Part shown: positions 1 through 7,960 of the stretch, piece after piece
How positions within the stretch are numbered: position 1 is the stretch's first letter
Layout: each line of letters starts with the position of its first letter
Translations under genes and position numbers: made by a program
Notes under the pieces: generated by a model
Databases searched by the model: none
Told to the model about the DNA's origin: nothing
What the model saw: only the letters and a program-made list of their open reading frames with translations
Assembly: GCF_022664455.2 (NCBI RefSeq)
Contig: NZ_JAKRKC020000002.1
Location: forward strand, 2,232,001-2,296,000
Direction of reading: 5' to 3'
DNA: 64,000 bases
Origin: Actinomadura luzonensis
GTDB taxonomy: Bacteria > Actinomycetota > Actinomycetes > Streptosporangiales > Streptosporangiaceae

Positions 1-180
1 GGTCGTGACCGTGCCGGAGGCGGGCCTCAGCAGCCCGGCGAGGGTGTTGGCGAGGGTGGACTTGCCCGCGCCGTTCGGGCCGAGCAGGGCGACCATCTCG
101 CCCGCGCCGACCTGGAGGGTGACGTGGTCGAGGGCGACGGCGGTGCCGTAGGCGACGACGAGGTCCTCAACGGCGATCAT
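1..180 (-). CDS. livF: Branched-chain amino acid-type ABC transporter ATPase LivF, 5' part only
   Basis: This is the first 60 codons of an ABC ATPase whose remainder lies beyond the left edge. The start is ATG at 180, overlapping the livG stop in an ATGA arrangement. The visible part reads through a beta-strand region into a Walker A motif GPNGAGKST at about residues 32-40, followed by LANTLAGLL. The pairing with livG, and the order binding protein, livG, livF, are typical of HAAT/LivFGHMK uptake systems, in which LivF and LivG form the cytoplasmic ATPase heterodimer. Permease genes are not between them, so they probably lie further left. The substrate need not be an amino acid; aromatic acids are also carried by this family. 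Confidence 0.85.
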   Translation of the reverse strand, partial: MIAVEDLVVAYGTAVALDHVTLQVGAGEMVALLGPNGAGKSTLANTLAGLLRPASGTVTT

Positions 181-932
181 GCGCTCTGCCCGAGGTAGGC
201 GGCGAGGACGAGCGGGTCGGCGCGGATCTCGGCGGGCGGGCCGTCGGCGATCACCTGGCCGAGGTCGAGCACCACGATCCGGTCCGCGAGCCGGGTCACG
301 AACGCCACGTCGTGCTCCACGAGCAGGATCGTCAGCCCGTCCGCGCGCAGCTCCTCCACCAGCTCGGCGAGCCGCTCGCGCTCCTTGCCGCGCAGCCCGG
401 AGGCGGGCTCGTCGAGCAGCAGCAGCCGCGGCCGGGCGCACAACGCGCGGGCGAGCTGGAGCGCCCGCTGCTGCCCGATCGGCAGCCGGTCGGCGGGCCG
501 GTCCGCCCAGTCGGCGAGGCCCACCCGGGCCAGCGCCGCGTCCGCCTCGGCGGCGATCTCGCGCTCGTCGCGCCGGTGCCGGGGCAGCCGCAGCGCCGCC
601 GCGGCGAACCCGGCCGAGGTGCGCCCGTGCAGCCCGACCATGACGTTCTCGCGCACGGTCATGCCGCGGAACACCCGGGCCGCCTGGAAGACGATCGACA
701 TGCCGAGCCGGGCCCGCCGGTGCGGCGCGAGCCGGTCCACGCGGTGCCCGAGGAAGGAGATTTCGCCCCGGTCGGCCGCCAGGTGGCCGGTGATGAGGTT
801 GAACAGGGTGGACTTGCCGGCGCCGTTCGGCCCGATCACCCCGCAGACCTCGCCGTCCGCGACGTCGAGGGTGACGTCGCGGACGGCGTAGACGCCCCCG
901 AAGGAGCGCGAGACCCCGTGGACGGACAGCAC
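177..932 (-). CDS. livG: ABC transporter ATP-binding protein LivG
   Basis: A 251-residue ABC ATPase of the LivG (HAAT) subfamily, energising uptake of branched-chain amino acids or other small carboxylates. It shows Walker A GPNGAGKS at residues 34-41, the LivG-style signature LPIGQQR in place of LSGGQ, Walker B LLLLDEP, and the switch histidine in VEHDV. The C-terminal tail ending AAYLGQ is also typical of this subfamily. The start is GTG at 932, only three bases after the stop of the binding-protein gene. The 3' end overlaps livF by four bases, so all three genes are translationally coupled in one minus-strand operon. Confidence 0.92.
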   Translation of the reverse strand: MLSVHGVSRSFGGVYAVRDVTLDVADGEVCGVIGPNGAGKSTLFNLITGHLAADRGEISFLGHRVDRLAPHRRARLGMSIVFQAARVFRGMTVRENVMVGLHGRTSAGFAAAALRLPRHRRDEREIAAEADAALARVGLADWADRPADRLPIGQQRALQLARALCARPRLLLLDEPASGLRGKERERLAELVEELRADGLTILLVEHDVAFVTRLADRIVVLDLGQVIADGPPAEIRADPLVLAAYLGQSA

Positions 933-935
933 GCG

Positions 936-2129
936 TCACCCCAGCGCGCTGACGGTCTTGGTGAGCTGCTCCATCGCCCACTCGGTCGGGACGAACTTGC
1001 CGCCCTTGACGGTGTTGACCGAGATGTACTCGGGGGACAGCCCGGAGTGGTCGGTGGCGGAGTAGCGGAAGCGGCCGTTCGGCGTGATCAGGTCCATGGC
1101 CTCCAGGGCCTGCTGCACCTTGGCCTTGTCGGTGCTCTTCGCCTTCCTGATCGCCTCGAACAGCAGCAGGCTCGCGCTGTAGCCGTCCTGGGCGAACTGC
1201 GGCGGCGGGTAGCCGTGCTCCTGCTGGTACGGCCCCGCCATCTGGTCGATGACCTGCTTCTGCTTGCCGGCCGGCAGCGCGTCGCCGACGACGCCGATCG
1301 CGCTCTGCACGGTCATGCCCTCGGCGGCGGCGCCCATCGGCTCCAGCCACAGCTTGCTGGCCTGCGAGGCGGTCAGGAACAGCGGCGTCTTGAGCCCGGA
1401 GGCCACGTACTGCTTGGCGGCGGTCACGCCGGGCGCGCCGGAGCCCCAGAACACCAGCGCCTCGGCGGGGGAGTCGCGTACGTGCTGGAACAGGGCGCTG
1501 AAGTCGGAGTTCGTGGTCTCGTACGGCTCGTCCACGGCGATCTTGACGCCGTACTTCGCGGCGAGGGCGGTCATCGACCGGTGGCCGGAGACCGAGTACG
1601 CGCTCTTGGAGTCCCACGCCACGGCGATCGTCTTGATGCCCTTGGCCTGGATGTACTGGAGGTAGCGTTCGGCGTACATGCTGGACAGCGCGGGCGTGAC
1701 GAAGATGTACGACTTGACCGGCTCGACCTGCTCCTGTGCCGGGGCCAGCGACAGGTACGGCATCTTGTCGCGCTGCGCCAGCGGCTCGACTGCGAGGGCC
1801 GCGTTGGAGAACACCGGCCCGATGAGCGCGTCGATGTCGCCCTTGATCTGGTTGTAGGCCACGATGCCCTGGTCGGGGGCGGTCTTGTCGTCCCGCGTGA
1901 CCAGCTCCACCTTGCGGCCGAGCAGCCCGCCCTGGGCGTTGACCTGCTTGACCGCCAGCTCGACGGCCTTCTTGTCCTCGCTGCCCAGGGGCGTGTAGTT
2001 GCCGGTGAGCGAGACGATCAGGCCCACCTTGATCGGGCCCTGGCCGCCGCCGGAGCCCGCGTTCCCGCCGCCGCCGCACGCCGCGACGGCGAGTACCACG
2101 CCCACCAATGAGGGCAGAAACTTGCGCAT
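936..2129 (-). CDS. ABC transporter substrate-binding lipoprotein, LivK-like
   Basis: A 397-residue periplasmic-binding-type receptor (Peripla_BP_6, type I fold) that captures the substrate outside the membrane for the LivFG transporter. The N-terminus MRKFLPSLVGVVLAVAAC is a lipoprotein signal with a lipobox ending at Cys18, followed by a glycine-rich tether. The mature part contains IKVGLIVSLTGNYTPLG, the usual first strand of the family. A good ribosome site (AGGAGG) lies six bases before the ATG. It is the first gene of the minus-strand operon and is divergent from a PaaX-type regulator and an acyl-CoA synthetase, suggesting the ligand is an acid activated to a CoA thioester. That substrate assignment is inference. 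Confidence 0.9.
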   Translation of the reverse strand: MRKFLPSLVGVVLAVAACGGGGNAGSGGGQGPIKVGLIVSLTGNYTPLGSEDKKAVELAVKQVNAQGGLLGRKVELVTRDDKTAPDQGIVAYNQIKGDIDALIGPVFSNAALAVEPLAQRDKMPYLSLAPAQEQVEPVKSYIFVTPALSSMYAERYLQYIQAKGIKTIAVAWDSKSAYSVSGHRSMTALAAKYGVKIAVDEPYETTNSDFSALFQHVRDSPAEALVFWGSGAPGVTAAKQYVASGLKTPLFLTASQASKLWLEPMGAAAEGMTVQSAIGVVGDALPAGKQKQVIDQMAGPYQQEHGYPPPQFAQDGYSASLLLFEAIRKAKSTDKAKVQQALEAMDLITPNGRFRYSATDHSGLSPEYISVNTVKGGKFVPTEWAMEQLTKTVSALG

Positions 2130-2159
2130 TCAGGGCCTCCTGACTGCGATGTGGCCCTG

Positions 2160-2177
2160 AATGTAGGCATGTACATT
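2160..2177. promoter_or_regulatory. Inverted repeat in the divergent livK / paaX-type promoter region
   Basis: AATGTA, six bases, then TACATT form a perfect inverted repeat in the 89-bp region between the two divergent genes, with an inner ATGTACAT palindrome at 2169-2176. Position and symmetry fit an operator for the adjacent PaaX-type repressor controlling both directions. No binding evidence exists in the sequence itself. Confidence 0.5.
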
Positions 2178-2218
2178 ACGGCTGTCAATAGAGTGCCCAA
2201 CATCCGGGGGAGGGCTCC

Positions 2219-3076
2219 ATGCGGCCTCAATCGGTGATTCTCACCTTTCTCGGAGATCACGTATACGGGCGCGGGATCTGCGTCTCCTCACGCAGCTTCA
2301 TCGAGGCGTTCGCGAAGGTCGGCGTCTCGGAGGAGGCCACCCGCTCGACGCTCACCCGCATGGTCCGCCGCGGCCTGCTGCGCCGCCGCCGCCGCGGCCG
2401 GCGCATGTACTTCGGCCTCACGCCGGCCAGCGCCGACGTGCTCAGGGACGGCGAGCGGCGCATCTGGCACAGCGGCGTCGTCAACGACGCGGCCGAGGAC
2501 CGCTGGACGCTCATCGGCTTCTCGCTGCCGGAGTCGTGGCAGCGGCAGCGGCACGAGCTGCGCTCCCGGCTGACCTGGGCCGGCTTCGGGCCGCTGCAGA
2601 ACGGCCTGTGGATCGCCCCCGGCGAGGTGGACGTGACCGAGGTGATCGACGACCTGCGCGCCGACCTGGGCGCGAACGTCAAGGTGTTCGCCGCCGAGCC
2701 CCGCCGGCCCACCGACATGCAGGCGCTGGTGCGGGAGGCGTACGACCTGGAGGGCCTCGGCCGGCGCTACCACGAGTTCCTGTGCCGCTGGGACCGGCCC
2801 GACCCCGCCCCCGACGCCCCCGACGACCTGGCCCGCTCGCTGACGCTGCTGACCGGCTGGCTGCAGATCATCCGGGCCGACCCCCGGCTGCCGCTCCGCC
2901 ACCTGCCGCCCGACTGGCCCGCCGAGCGGGCCCAGCGGCTCTGCCACACGCTGCACGAACGGTTCCGCCCGGAGGCGGCGGCGATCGCGGAACGCCTTCT
3001 CGACACCATCCCCGACGACTCCGCAGCGGAGCCAAATATCGGGCACAACGGTGACAGCGATCACGAAGTGGCCTAA
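2219..3076 (+). CDS. PaaX-family transcriptional regulator
   Basis: A 285-residue PaaX-type repressor. PaaX proteins bind acyl-CoA esters (phenylacetyl-CoA in the E. coli prototype) and release their operators. The N-terminal winged helix is seen in SSRSFIEAFAKVGVSEEATRST followed by the basic patch RRGLLRRRRRGRRMYF at about residues 50-65. The middle domain has the characteristic TLIGFSLPES and GLWIAPGE, and the C-terminal helical domain is arginine/aspartate-rich. A GGGGGAGGG ribosome site precedes the ATG. It is divergent from the binding-protein operon and followed 21 bases later by an acyl-CoA synthetase, whose product may be the inducer. The exact ligand is unknown. Confidence 0.9.
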   Translation: MRPQSVILTFLGDHVYGRGICVSSRSFIEAFAKVGVSEEATRSTLTRMVRRGLLRRRRRGRRMYFGLTPASADVLRDGERRIWHSGVVNDAAEDRWTLIGFSLPESWQRQRHELRSRLTWAGFGPLQNGLWIAPGEVDVTEVIDDLRADLGANVKVFAAEPRRPTDMQALVREAYDLEGLGRRYHEFLCRWDRPDPAPDAPDDLARSLTLLTGWLQIIRADPRLPLRHLPPDWPAERAQRLCHTLHERFRPEAAAIAERLLDTIPDDSAAEPNIGHNGDSDHEVA

Positions 3077-3097
3077 CTTGAGGGCTTGGGAGGCCCG

Positions 3098-4573
3098 ATG
3101 CGAAATCAGGGGATCGGCTCGTGGCCGGCGCGCAGGGCCCGCATGACGCCCGGCCGTGTGGCCCTGTCGGCGCGAGGACGCGACCACACCTACGCCGAGC
3201 TGCGCGACCGCACCCAAGGGCTGGCCGCCGGGCTGGCCGCCATGGGCGTGCGGCGCGGCGACCGGGTCGCCTACCTCGGGCCCAACTCCCCGGCCCTGGT
3301 CGAGACGTTCTTCGCGGCGGGCCTGCTGGGGGCGGTGTTCGTGCCGCTCAACACCCGGCTCGCCGTGCCCGAGCTGCGCTTCGTGCTGGAGGACGCCGAG
3401 CCGGCCGTGCTGCTGCTCGGCGACGGGCACGACGGCGCGGGCCTGCCCGGCCGGCACGTCCGCGCGGAGGCGTACGAGGACCTGGTGGCCGGCGGCCCGC
3501 CCGGCCCGATCGACGAGCCGGTCGGCCTGGACGACGTCTGCCTGATCATGTACACCTCCGGCACCACCGGCCGCCCCAAGGGCGCCATGCTCACCCACGG
3601 CAACCTCACCTGGAACGCGGTCAACCTGCTGGTGGACGTCCCGCTCGGGCCCGACGAGGTGACGCTGGTCAGCGCGCCGCTGTTCCACATCGCGGCGCTG
3701 GCGCAGACGCTGGTACCGACCGTGCTGAAGGGCGGCCGGTGCCTGCTGGAGCCGTCGTTCGACGTGGAGCGCACGTTCGAGCTGATCGAGCGGGAACGGG
3801 TGACGGTGATGTTCGGCGTGCCGTCGATGTTCGGCTTCCTCACCCGCTCGCCGCGCTGGGCCGGCGCCGACCTGTCCAGCCTGCGCCACCTGCTGTGCGG
3901 GGGCGCGCCGGTGCCGCTGCCGCTGATCCGCGCCTACCAGGAGCGCGGGCTGACCTTCCTCCAGGGCTACGGCATGACCGAGACCGCGCCGGGCGCGCTG
4001 TTCCTCGGGGCCGAGCACTCGGTGGACAAGGCGGGCACGGCCGGGGTGCCGTGCTTCTTCTCCGACGTGCGGCTGGTCGCCCCCGACGGCTCCCTCGCCG
4101 CCCCCGGCGAGCCCGGCGAGGTCTACGTGCAGGGCCCCAACGTGATGCCCGGCTACTGGCGCCGCCCGGAGGAGAGCGCGCAGGTCCTCGACGGCGACGG
4201 CTGGTTCCGCTCCGGCGACGTGGGGGTGGCCGACGAGGACGGCTTCGTGCGCATCTCCGACCGCATCAAGGACGTGATCATCTCCGGCGGCGAGAACATC
4301 TACCCCGCCGAGGTGGAGAGCGTCCTGTACGGGCACCCGGCGGTCGCCGAGTGCGCGGTGATCGGGGTGCCCGACGAGCGGTGGGGCGAGGTGGGCAAGG
4401 CCCTCGTCGTGCCGCGGCCGGGCGCCGCCGCCGAGCCGGAGGAGCTGATCAAGCACCTGGACGGCCGGCTGGCCCGCTACAAGATCCCGAAATATCTGCA
4501 GTTCGTCCCCGAGCTGCCGAAGAACGCCGCGGGGAAGCTGCTCAAGGCCCCGCTGAGAAAAATGTACGGATAG
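3098..4573 (+). CDS. Acyl-CoA synthetase / long-chain-fatty-acid-CoA ligase family (ANL superfamily)
   Basis: About 491 residues from the ATG at 3098, chosen because GGGAGG lies five bases upstream; an in-frame TTG at 3086 is less likely. The enzyme adenylates a carboxylic acid with ATP and transfers the acyl group to CoA. Visible ANL motifs are the P-loop YTSGTTGRPKGAML, the core GYGMTET, SGDVG, the hinge DRIKDVIISGGENIYPAE, and the C-terminal catalytic lysine region PKNAAGKLLK. It sits between the PaaX-type regulator and a MetE-like gene (ten-base gap) and is probably co-transcribed with the latter. The substrate cannot be read from sequence; the neighbourhood suggests the acid imported by the Liv-type transporter. 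Confidence 0.9.
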   Translation: MRNQGIGSWPARRARMTPGRVALSARGRDHTYAELRDRTQGLAAGLAAMGVRRGDRVAYLGPNSPALVETFFAAGLLGAVFVPLNTRLAVPELRFVLEDAEPAVLLLGDGHDGAGLPGRHVRAEAYEDLVAGGPPGPIDEPVGLDDVCLIMYTSGTTGRPKGAMLTHGNLTWNAVNLLVDVPLGPDEVTLVSAPLFHIAALAQTLVPTVLKGGRCLLEPSFDVERTFELIERERVTVMFGVPSMFGFLTRSPRWAGADLSSLRHLLCGGAPVPLPLIRAYQERGLTFLQGYGMTETAPGALFLGAEHSVDKAGTAGVPCFFSDVRLVAPDGSLAAPGEPGEVYVQGPNVMPGYWRRPEESAQVLDGDGWFRSGDVGVADEDGFVRISDRIKDVIISGGENIYPAEVESVLYGHPAVAECAVIGVPDERWGEVGKALVVPRPGAAAEPEELIKHLDGRLARYKIPKYLQFVPELPKNAAGKLLKAPLRKMYG

Positions 4574-4583
4574 GAGCTGACAT

Positions 4584-5690
4584 ATGCGTACCGCACCGCC
4601 GTTCCGCGCCGACCACGTCGGCAGCCTCCTCCGCCCCGCCGAGCTGCTGCGCGCCCGCGACACCCTCCAGGGCGACGAGCTGCGCGAGGCCGAGGACGCG
4701 GCCATCAGAGAGGTGGTGCGCAGGCAGGAGGAGACCGGCCTGCGGAGCGCGACGGACGGCGAGTTCCGCCGCGCGTCCTGGCACATGGACTTCATCTACC
4801 GCCTCGGCGGCGTCGGCCAGGCCGCCGACGAGCGCATCACGGTCCGCTTCCACAACGCCCAGGGCGACCTGGAGTACACGCCGGCCGCGCTGCGCGTCAC
4901 CGACCGGATCAGGCTCGGCGAGACCATCTTCGCCGACGACTTCGCGTTCCTGCGCGACACGGTGACCACCGCCGTGCCGAAGCTCACCATCCCCTCGCCC
5001 AGCATGGTCCACTACCGGGGCGGTCCGGCCGCCATCGACCCGAAGGTGTACCCGGACGCCGAGGAGTTCTGGCGCGACCTCAGCGCCGCCTACGCCGAGC
5101 AGGTCCGCAGGATCGGCGCGCTGGGGTGCACGTACCTGCAGTTCGACGACACGAGCCTGGCGTACCTGAACGACCCGGCGCAGCGCGCCGAGCTGACCTC
5201 GCGCGGCGACGACGCCGAGCACCTGCACCTCCGCTACATCAAGCAGATCAACGCCGCCCTCGCCGCCAAGCCGGCCGGGATGACCGTCACCACGCACATG
5301 TGCCGCGGCAACTTCCGCTCCTCCTGGGCCGCCTCCGGCGGCTACGACCACGTGGCCGAGGCGCTGTTCGGCGAGCTGAAGGTGGACGGGTTCTTCCTGG
5401 AGTTCGACGACGAGCGCTCCGGCGGCTTCGAGCCGCTGCGCTACGTGCCGCCGGGCAAGACGGTGGTGCTCGGGCTGGTCACCACCAAGCGCGGCGAGCT
5501 GGAGTCCAAGGACACGCTGAAGCGGCGCATCGACGAGGCCGCCAAGTTCGTCGACCTCGACCAGCTCTGCCTGTCGCCGCAGTGCGGCTTCTCCTCGACC
5601 GTCGAGGGCAACGAGCTGACCATCGACCAGCAGTTCGCCAAGCTCCGCCTGATCGTGGAGACGGCGGAGGAGGTGTGGGGGTCGCGCTAG
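4584..5690 (+). CDS. MetE C-terminal-like zinc methyltransferase/transferase (standalone)
   Basis: A 368-residue protein with the single zinc TIM-barrel of the cobalamin-independent methionine synthase family (UROD/MetE-like superfamily). Full-length MetE is about twice as long, so this corresponds to its C-terminal catalytic half. N-terminal FRADHVGSLLRP is the family hallmark. Predicted zinc ligands are His238 and Cys240 (HMC), Glu273 and Cys334 (SPQCGF), all present. The start ATG has AGGAG seven bases upstream. Standalone members act as methionine synthases with other methyl donors or as thiol transferases such as epoxyalkane:CoM transferase. Coupling to an acyl-CoA synthetase favours a catabolic role over methionine synthesis, but this is inference. 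Confidence 0.85.
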   Translation: MRTAPPFRADHVGSLLRPAELLRARDTLQGDELREAEDAAIREVVRRQEETGLRSATDGEFRRASWHMDFIYRLGGVGQAADERITVRFHNAQGDLEYTPAALRVTDRIRLGETIFADDFAFLRDTVTTAVPKLTIPSPSMVHYRGGPAAIDPKVYPDAEEFWRDLSAAYAEQVRRIGALGCTYLQFDDTSLAYLNDPAQRAELTSRGDDAEHLHLRYIKQINAALAAKPAGMTVTTHMCRGNFRSSWAASGGYDHVAEALFGELKVDGFFLEFDDERSGGFEPLRYVPPGKTVVLGLVTTKRGELESKDTLKRRIDEAAKFVDLDQLCLSPQCGFSSTVEGNELTIDQQFAKLRLIVETAEEVWGSR

Positions 5691-5724
5691 CCGCGCGCGG
5701 CCCGGTGATGCGGCCCGGTGGTGC

Positions 5725-5760
5725 GGCGAGAGCCCGGGGGACCCTGACCGGGCTCTCGCC
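5725..5760. terminator. Bidirectional terminator hairpin
   Basis: GGCGAGAGCCCGG and CCGGGCTCTCGCC form 13-bp perfect arms around a ten-base loop. It lies between the ends of two convergent genes, the MetE-like gene and the GH30 gene, and can serve both. Confidence 0.8.
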
Positions 5761-5767
5761 AGCTCGG

Positions 5768-7099
5768 TCAGCGGACGACGAGCGTGGTCAGCGTCCGCGG
5801 CTGAAGGGTCACCGTGCGGCCGGTCACCGGTGACGGGGTGAGGGAGTTGTCGTTGTTGGTCACGTACGCCGTCGCGTGGCCGCGCACGCCCTGCCAGGTG
5901 ACCGCGGCCGTCCCGGTGTTGAGCACCTCGATCACCCGCGAGCCGTCCGGGTTGCGGAAGGCCGACACCTTCAGCGCCGGGTCGGCGGCCGTCGCCTCCA
6001 GCCGGACCGCGCCCGGGCGGATGAAGCGGCTGTAGGCGGCCAGGGCCCACAGGCGCTTGGAGACGCTGTAGGTCTTGGCGACGTCGTCGATCTGGAGCAG
6101 CGCGCGGGTCGCGCCGCGCGAGGCGCCGAGCCAGTAGACGTAGCCGCTGACCTGGCCGAGGGTGAGCGCGTCGTGGATGGCCGAGGCGATGGTGATGCCG
6201 TCGAAGCCGCTGCCGTCGTCCCAGGCGGTGTTCCAGCGGTCGCCGTTGGGGTTCCACTCCGACATCCACGTCTTGCGGTGCGTCGGCAGCGGCGCGTCCA
6301 CCGGGCTCGCGTAGGTGTGGCCGGTGTGCGTCTTGACCCAGCGGCGGGCCTCGGGGTCGGCCTCGATGGCCGCCGTGTACGCCTTGGCCTCGTTCCAGCC
6401 GAAGGAGTCGCAGCAGGCGACCTTCACGCCGGCGCGCTGCGCGAGCGGCCCCAGCACCTTGACGAACTGGGCGGCCTGCTCGGGGGTGAAGCGCATGGAG
6501 GCGTAGCTGGCGGTCCAGTCGGGCTCGTTGGTGAACCCGAGGTCGGTGATCTTGATGCCCTCCTTGGCGTAGAACTTCGTGTACGCCACGAGGTAGTTCG
6601 CGTAGGCGCGCTGCCACTCGGGCAGCAGGGTGCCGCCGTTCTTGTCGTCGCCGTTGTCCTTCATGTAGCCGGGGGCGCTCCAGGCGTCGGCGTAGAAGCG
6701 CCGCACCCCGTAGCGCTGCGCCTCCTTGGCCACCCAGACCTGGCTGTTGTCGTCGCCGTCCCAGACGTACTTGGGCGGGGCGTCCGGGCCGCCGGGGTTC
6801 TCCGGCTGGATGGAGACCATGTGGTCGTACGGGCTGCCGGCCGGGGAGGAGCCGATGCCGAGCCGCAGGATGCTCATCCCGGCGCCCTTGTCCCGGTCGA
6901 ACCACAGGTCGAGGATCTCCCGCTGCTGCGCCTCGGGCAGCGCCTCGAGCAGCTCGTTGCGGCGGAAGGCCTGGGAGACGCCGAAGCCGTCGATCTCCTG
7001 GTGCCGGACGTGTTCGTCGACGGTGACGGGCGGGTGCGCCGGGCCGGGGGTGGGGGCGGGCAGGCCGAGCAGGGCGATCGCGACGATGCCTCGTAACAT
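5768..7099 (-). CDS. Secreted glycoside hydrolase family 30 (GH30)
   Basis: A 443-residue exported glycosidase with a signal peptide of about 24 residues. GH30 enzymes are retaining beta-glycosidases acting on xylan, beta-1,6-glucans, galactans or glucosylceramide. The (beta/alpha)8 domain shows the proposed acid/base Glu in FTNEPDW and the nucleophile Glu in MSEWNPNG, and a C-terminal beta-sandwich ends in TLQPRTLTTLVVR. The start region SVDGFGVSQAF-like motif (DGFGVSQAF) is typical. ATG at 7099 has GGAG six bases upstream. A palindrome overlaps the ribosome site. The gene stands alone between a terminator and an unrelated gene. The subfamily and polymer are not assignable by eye. Confidence 0.88.
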   Translation of the reverse strand: MLRGIVAIALLGLPAPTPGPAHPPVTVDEHVRHQEIDGFGVSQAFRRNELLEALPEAQQREILDLWFDRDKGAGMSILRLGIGSSPAGSPYDHMVSIQPENPGGPDAPPKYVWDGDDNSQVWVAKEAQRYGVRRFYADAWSAPGYMKDNGDDKNGGTLLPEWQRAYANYLVAYTKFYAKEGIKITDLGFTNEPDWTASYASMRFTPEQAAQFVKVLGPLAQRAGVKVACCDSFGWNEAKAYTAAIEADPEARRWVKTHTGHTYASPVDAPLPTHRKTWMSEWNPNGDRWNTAWDDGSGFDGITIASAIHDALTLGQVSGYVYWLGASRGATRALLQIDDVAKTYSVSKRLWALAAYSRFIRPGAVRLEATAADPALKVSAFRNPDGSRVIEVLNTGTAAVTWQGVRGHATAYVTNNDNSLTPSPVTGRTVTLQPRTLTTLVVR

Positions 7100-7105
7100 G
7101 GCGAC

Positions 7106-7120
7106 TCCGAAAGTTTCGGA
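7106..7120. promoter_or_regulatory. GAAAGTTTC-core palindrome before GH30
   Basis: TCCGAAAGTTTCGGA is a 15-bp perfect inverted repeat located 7-21 bases upstream of the GH30 start, so it overlaps the ribosome site. The CGAAA-N-TTTCG core resembles palindromes reported upstream of actinomycete xylan-degradation genes, and the same nine-base core occurs before the chitinase at 27.18 kb. Confidence 0.6.
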
Positions 7121-7245
7121 AGCATGGCGATATGTTTCGCCGATCGCCGGAACGTTAAATGCCGGAAACGTCTCCCGTCAACACCACAGCGGCGCCGTCT
7201 CCGGGTTTTTCCCCGTGAACGACGCCGCCGCGGCGCGACAGCCGG

Positions 7246-7830
7246 TCAGGCGGTCGCCTCGGCCCGCTCCTTGACGGTCAGCATCCGCCGCCGCATCGCC
7301 ACGAAGTCGGACAGGTCCATCCGGGCCAGGTAACCGACGCCGCCCAGGCCCGGCTCGGCCCTGATGCGGACGCGGAAGACCATCCTGGTCCGGTTGTCCG
7401 GCAGCTCCCGCAGCGCGATCGAGCAGGACGCGACCGCCTCCGCGCCGCGCTGCGCCAGCACGAGCGTGTGCGGCGGCTCGGCCCGCTCGACCACGGCGTC
7501 CTGGACGCCGGGCAGCGCCTCGCCGGCCTTGAGATCCGGCTGCTCCCCGCCCTCGCCGGGAGCGGGACCGGTGTACGCGCCGGGGACGTAGCCGCCGAAC
7601 CTGACCACCCAGGGCCAGACGGCGGCCGGCGGCGCCTCGACCGTGACGGCCCGGGTCGCCTGGTACTGCGGCACGGTGACGAGGTCGTCGCCGGCCATCT
7701 CGCCGTGCACCTCGGCGTCGTCGGCGCCCCAGCGGAGGTGCCAGGGGCGCACCGCGAGCAGGTAGCCCGCCGCCGCCCCCGCCGCGAACCTGAACATCGA
7801 GCGGGGCAGTAACCGCGGGAGGAACAACAT
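7246..7830 (-). CDS. SRPBCC-superfamily protein with N-terminal membrane anchor
   Basis: A 194-residue protein from ATG 7830, which has AAGGAG seven bases upstream; longer in-frame extensions lack this. Residues near the N-terminus (FAAGAAAGYLLAV) form a short membrane or signal segment. The rest resembles the START/Bet v1-like SRPBCC fold: RAVTVEAPPAAVWPWVVRFG opens the domain, which ends MRRRMLTVKERAE. Such domains bind hydrophobic ligands. It is divergent from the Rv2004c-like gene across a DosR-like box, so it could be part of the same hypoxia/dormancy response. No catalytic residues can be named. Confidence 0.75.
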   Translation of the reverse strand: MLFLPRLLPRSMFRFAAGAAAGYLLAVRPWHLRWGADDAEVHGEMAGDDLVTVPQYQATRAVTVEAPPAAVWPWVVRFGGYVPGAYTGPAPGEGGEQPDLKAGEALPGVQDAVVERAEPPHTLVLAQRGAEAVASCSIALRELPDNRTRMVFRVRIRAEPGLGGVGYLARMDLSDFVAMRRRMLTVKERAEATA

Positions 7831-7898
7831 CCTGTACTCCTTCGCTTCGCTGATCGGTCGGGACTGCCCAGTCTCCGGCCTCGCGGCCCGCTTGGATA

Positions 7899-7914
7899 GG
7901 GGCCTTTCGGCCCT
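7899..7914. promoter_or_regulatory. DosR/DevR-like box
   Basis: The perfect inverted repeat GGGCC-TTTC-GGCCC (7900-7913) lies in the 130-bp divergent region between the SRPBCC gene and the Rv2004c-like gene, 47 bases before the latter's start. It resembles the GGGAC-type DosR/DevR site of actinobacterial hypoxia regulons, whose M. tuberculosis regulon includes Rv2004c. Confidence 0.6.
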
Positions 7915-7960
7915 GGCGTCGCCCCTGGCGGTGATCTCCACTGAAAGGGGAGGTGGCGTC

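Noticed and set aside
312..2111. Long plus-strand open frame opposite livG and the binding-protein gene
   Set aside because: Long antisense frames are expected at this G+C content; composition is His/Arg/Val-rich with no domain, and both opposite genes are well supported.
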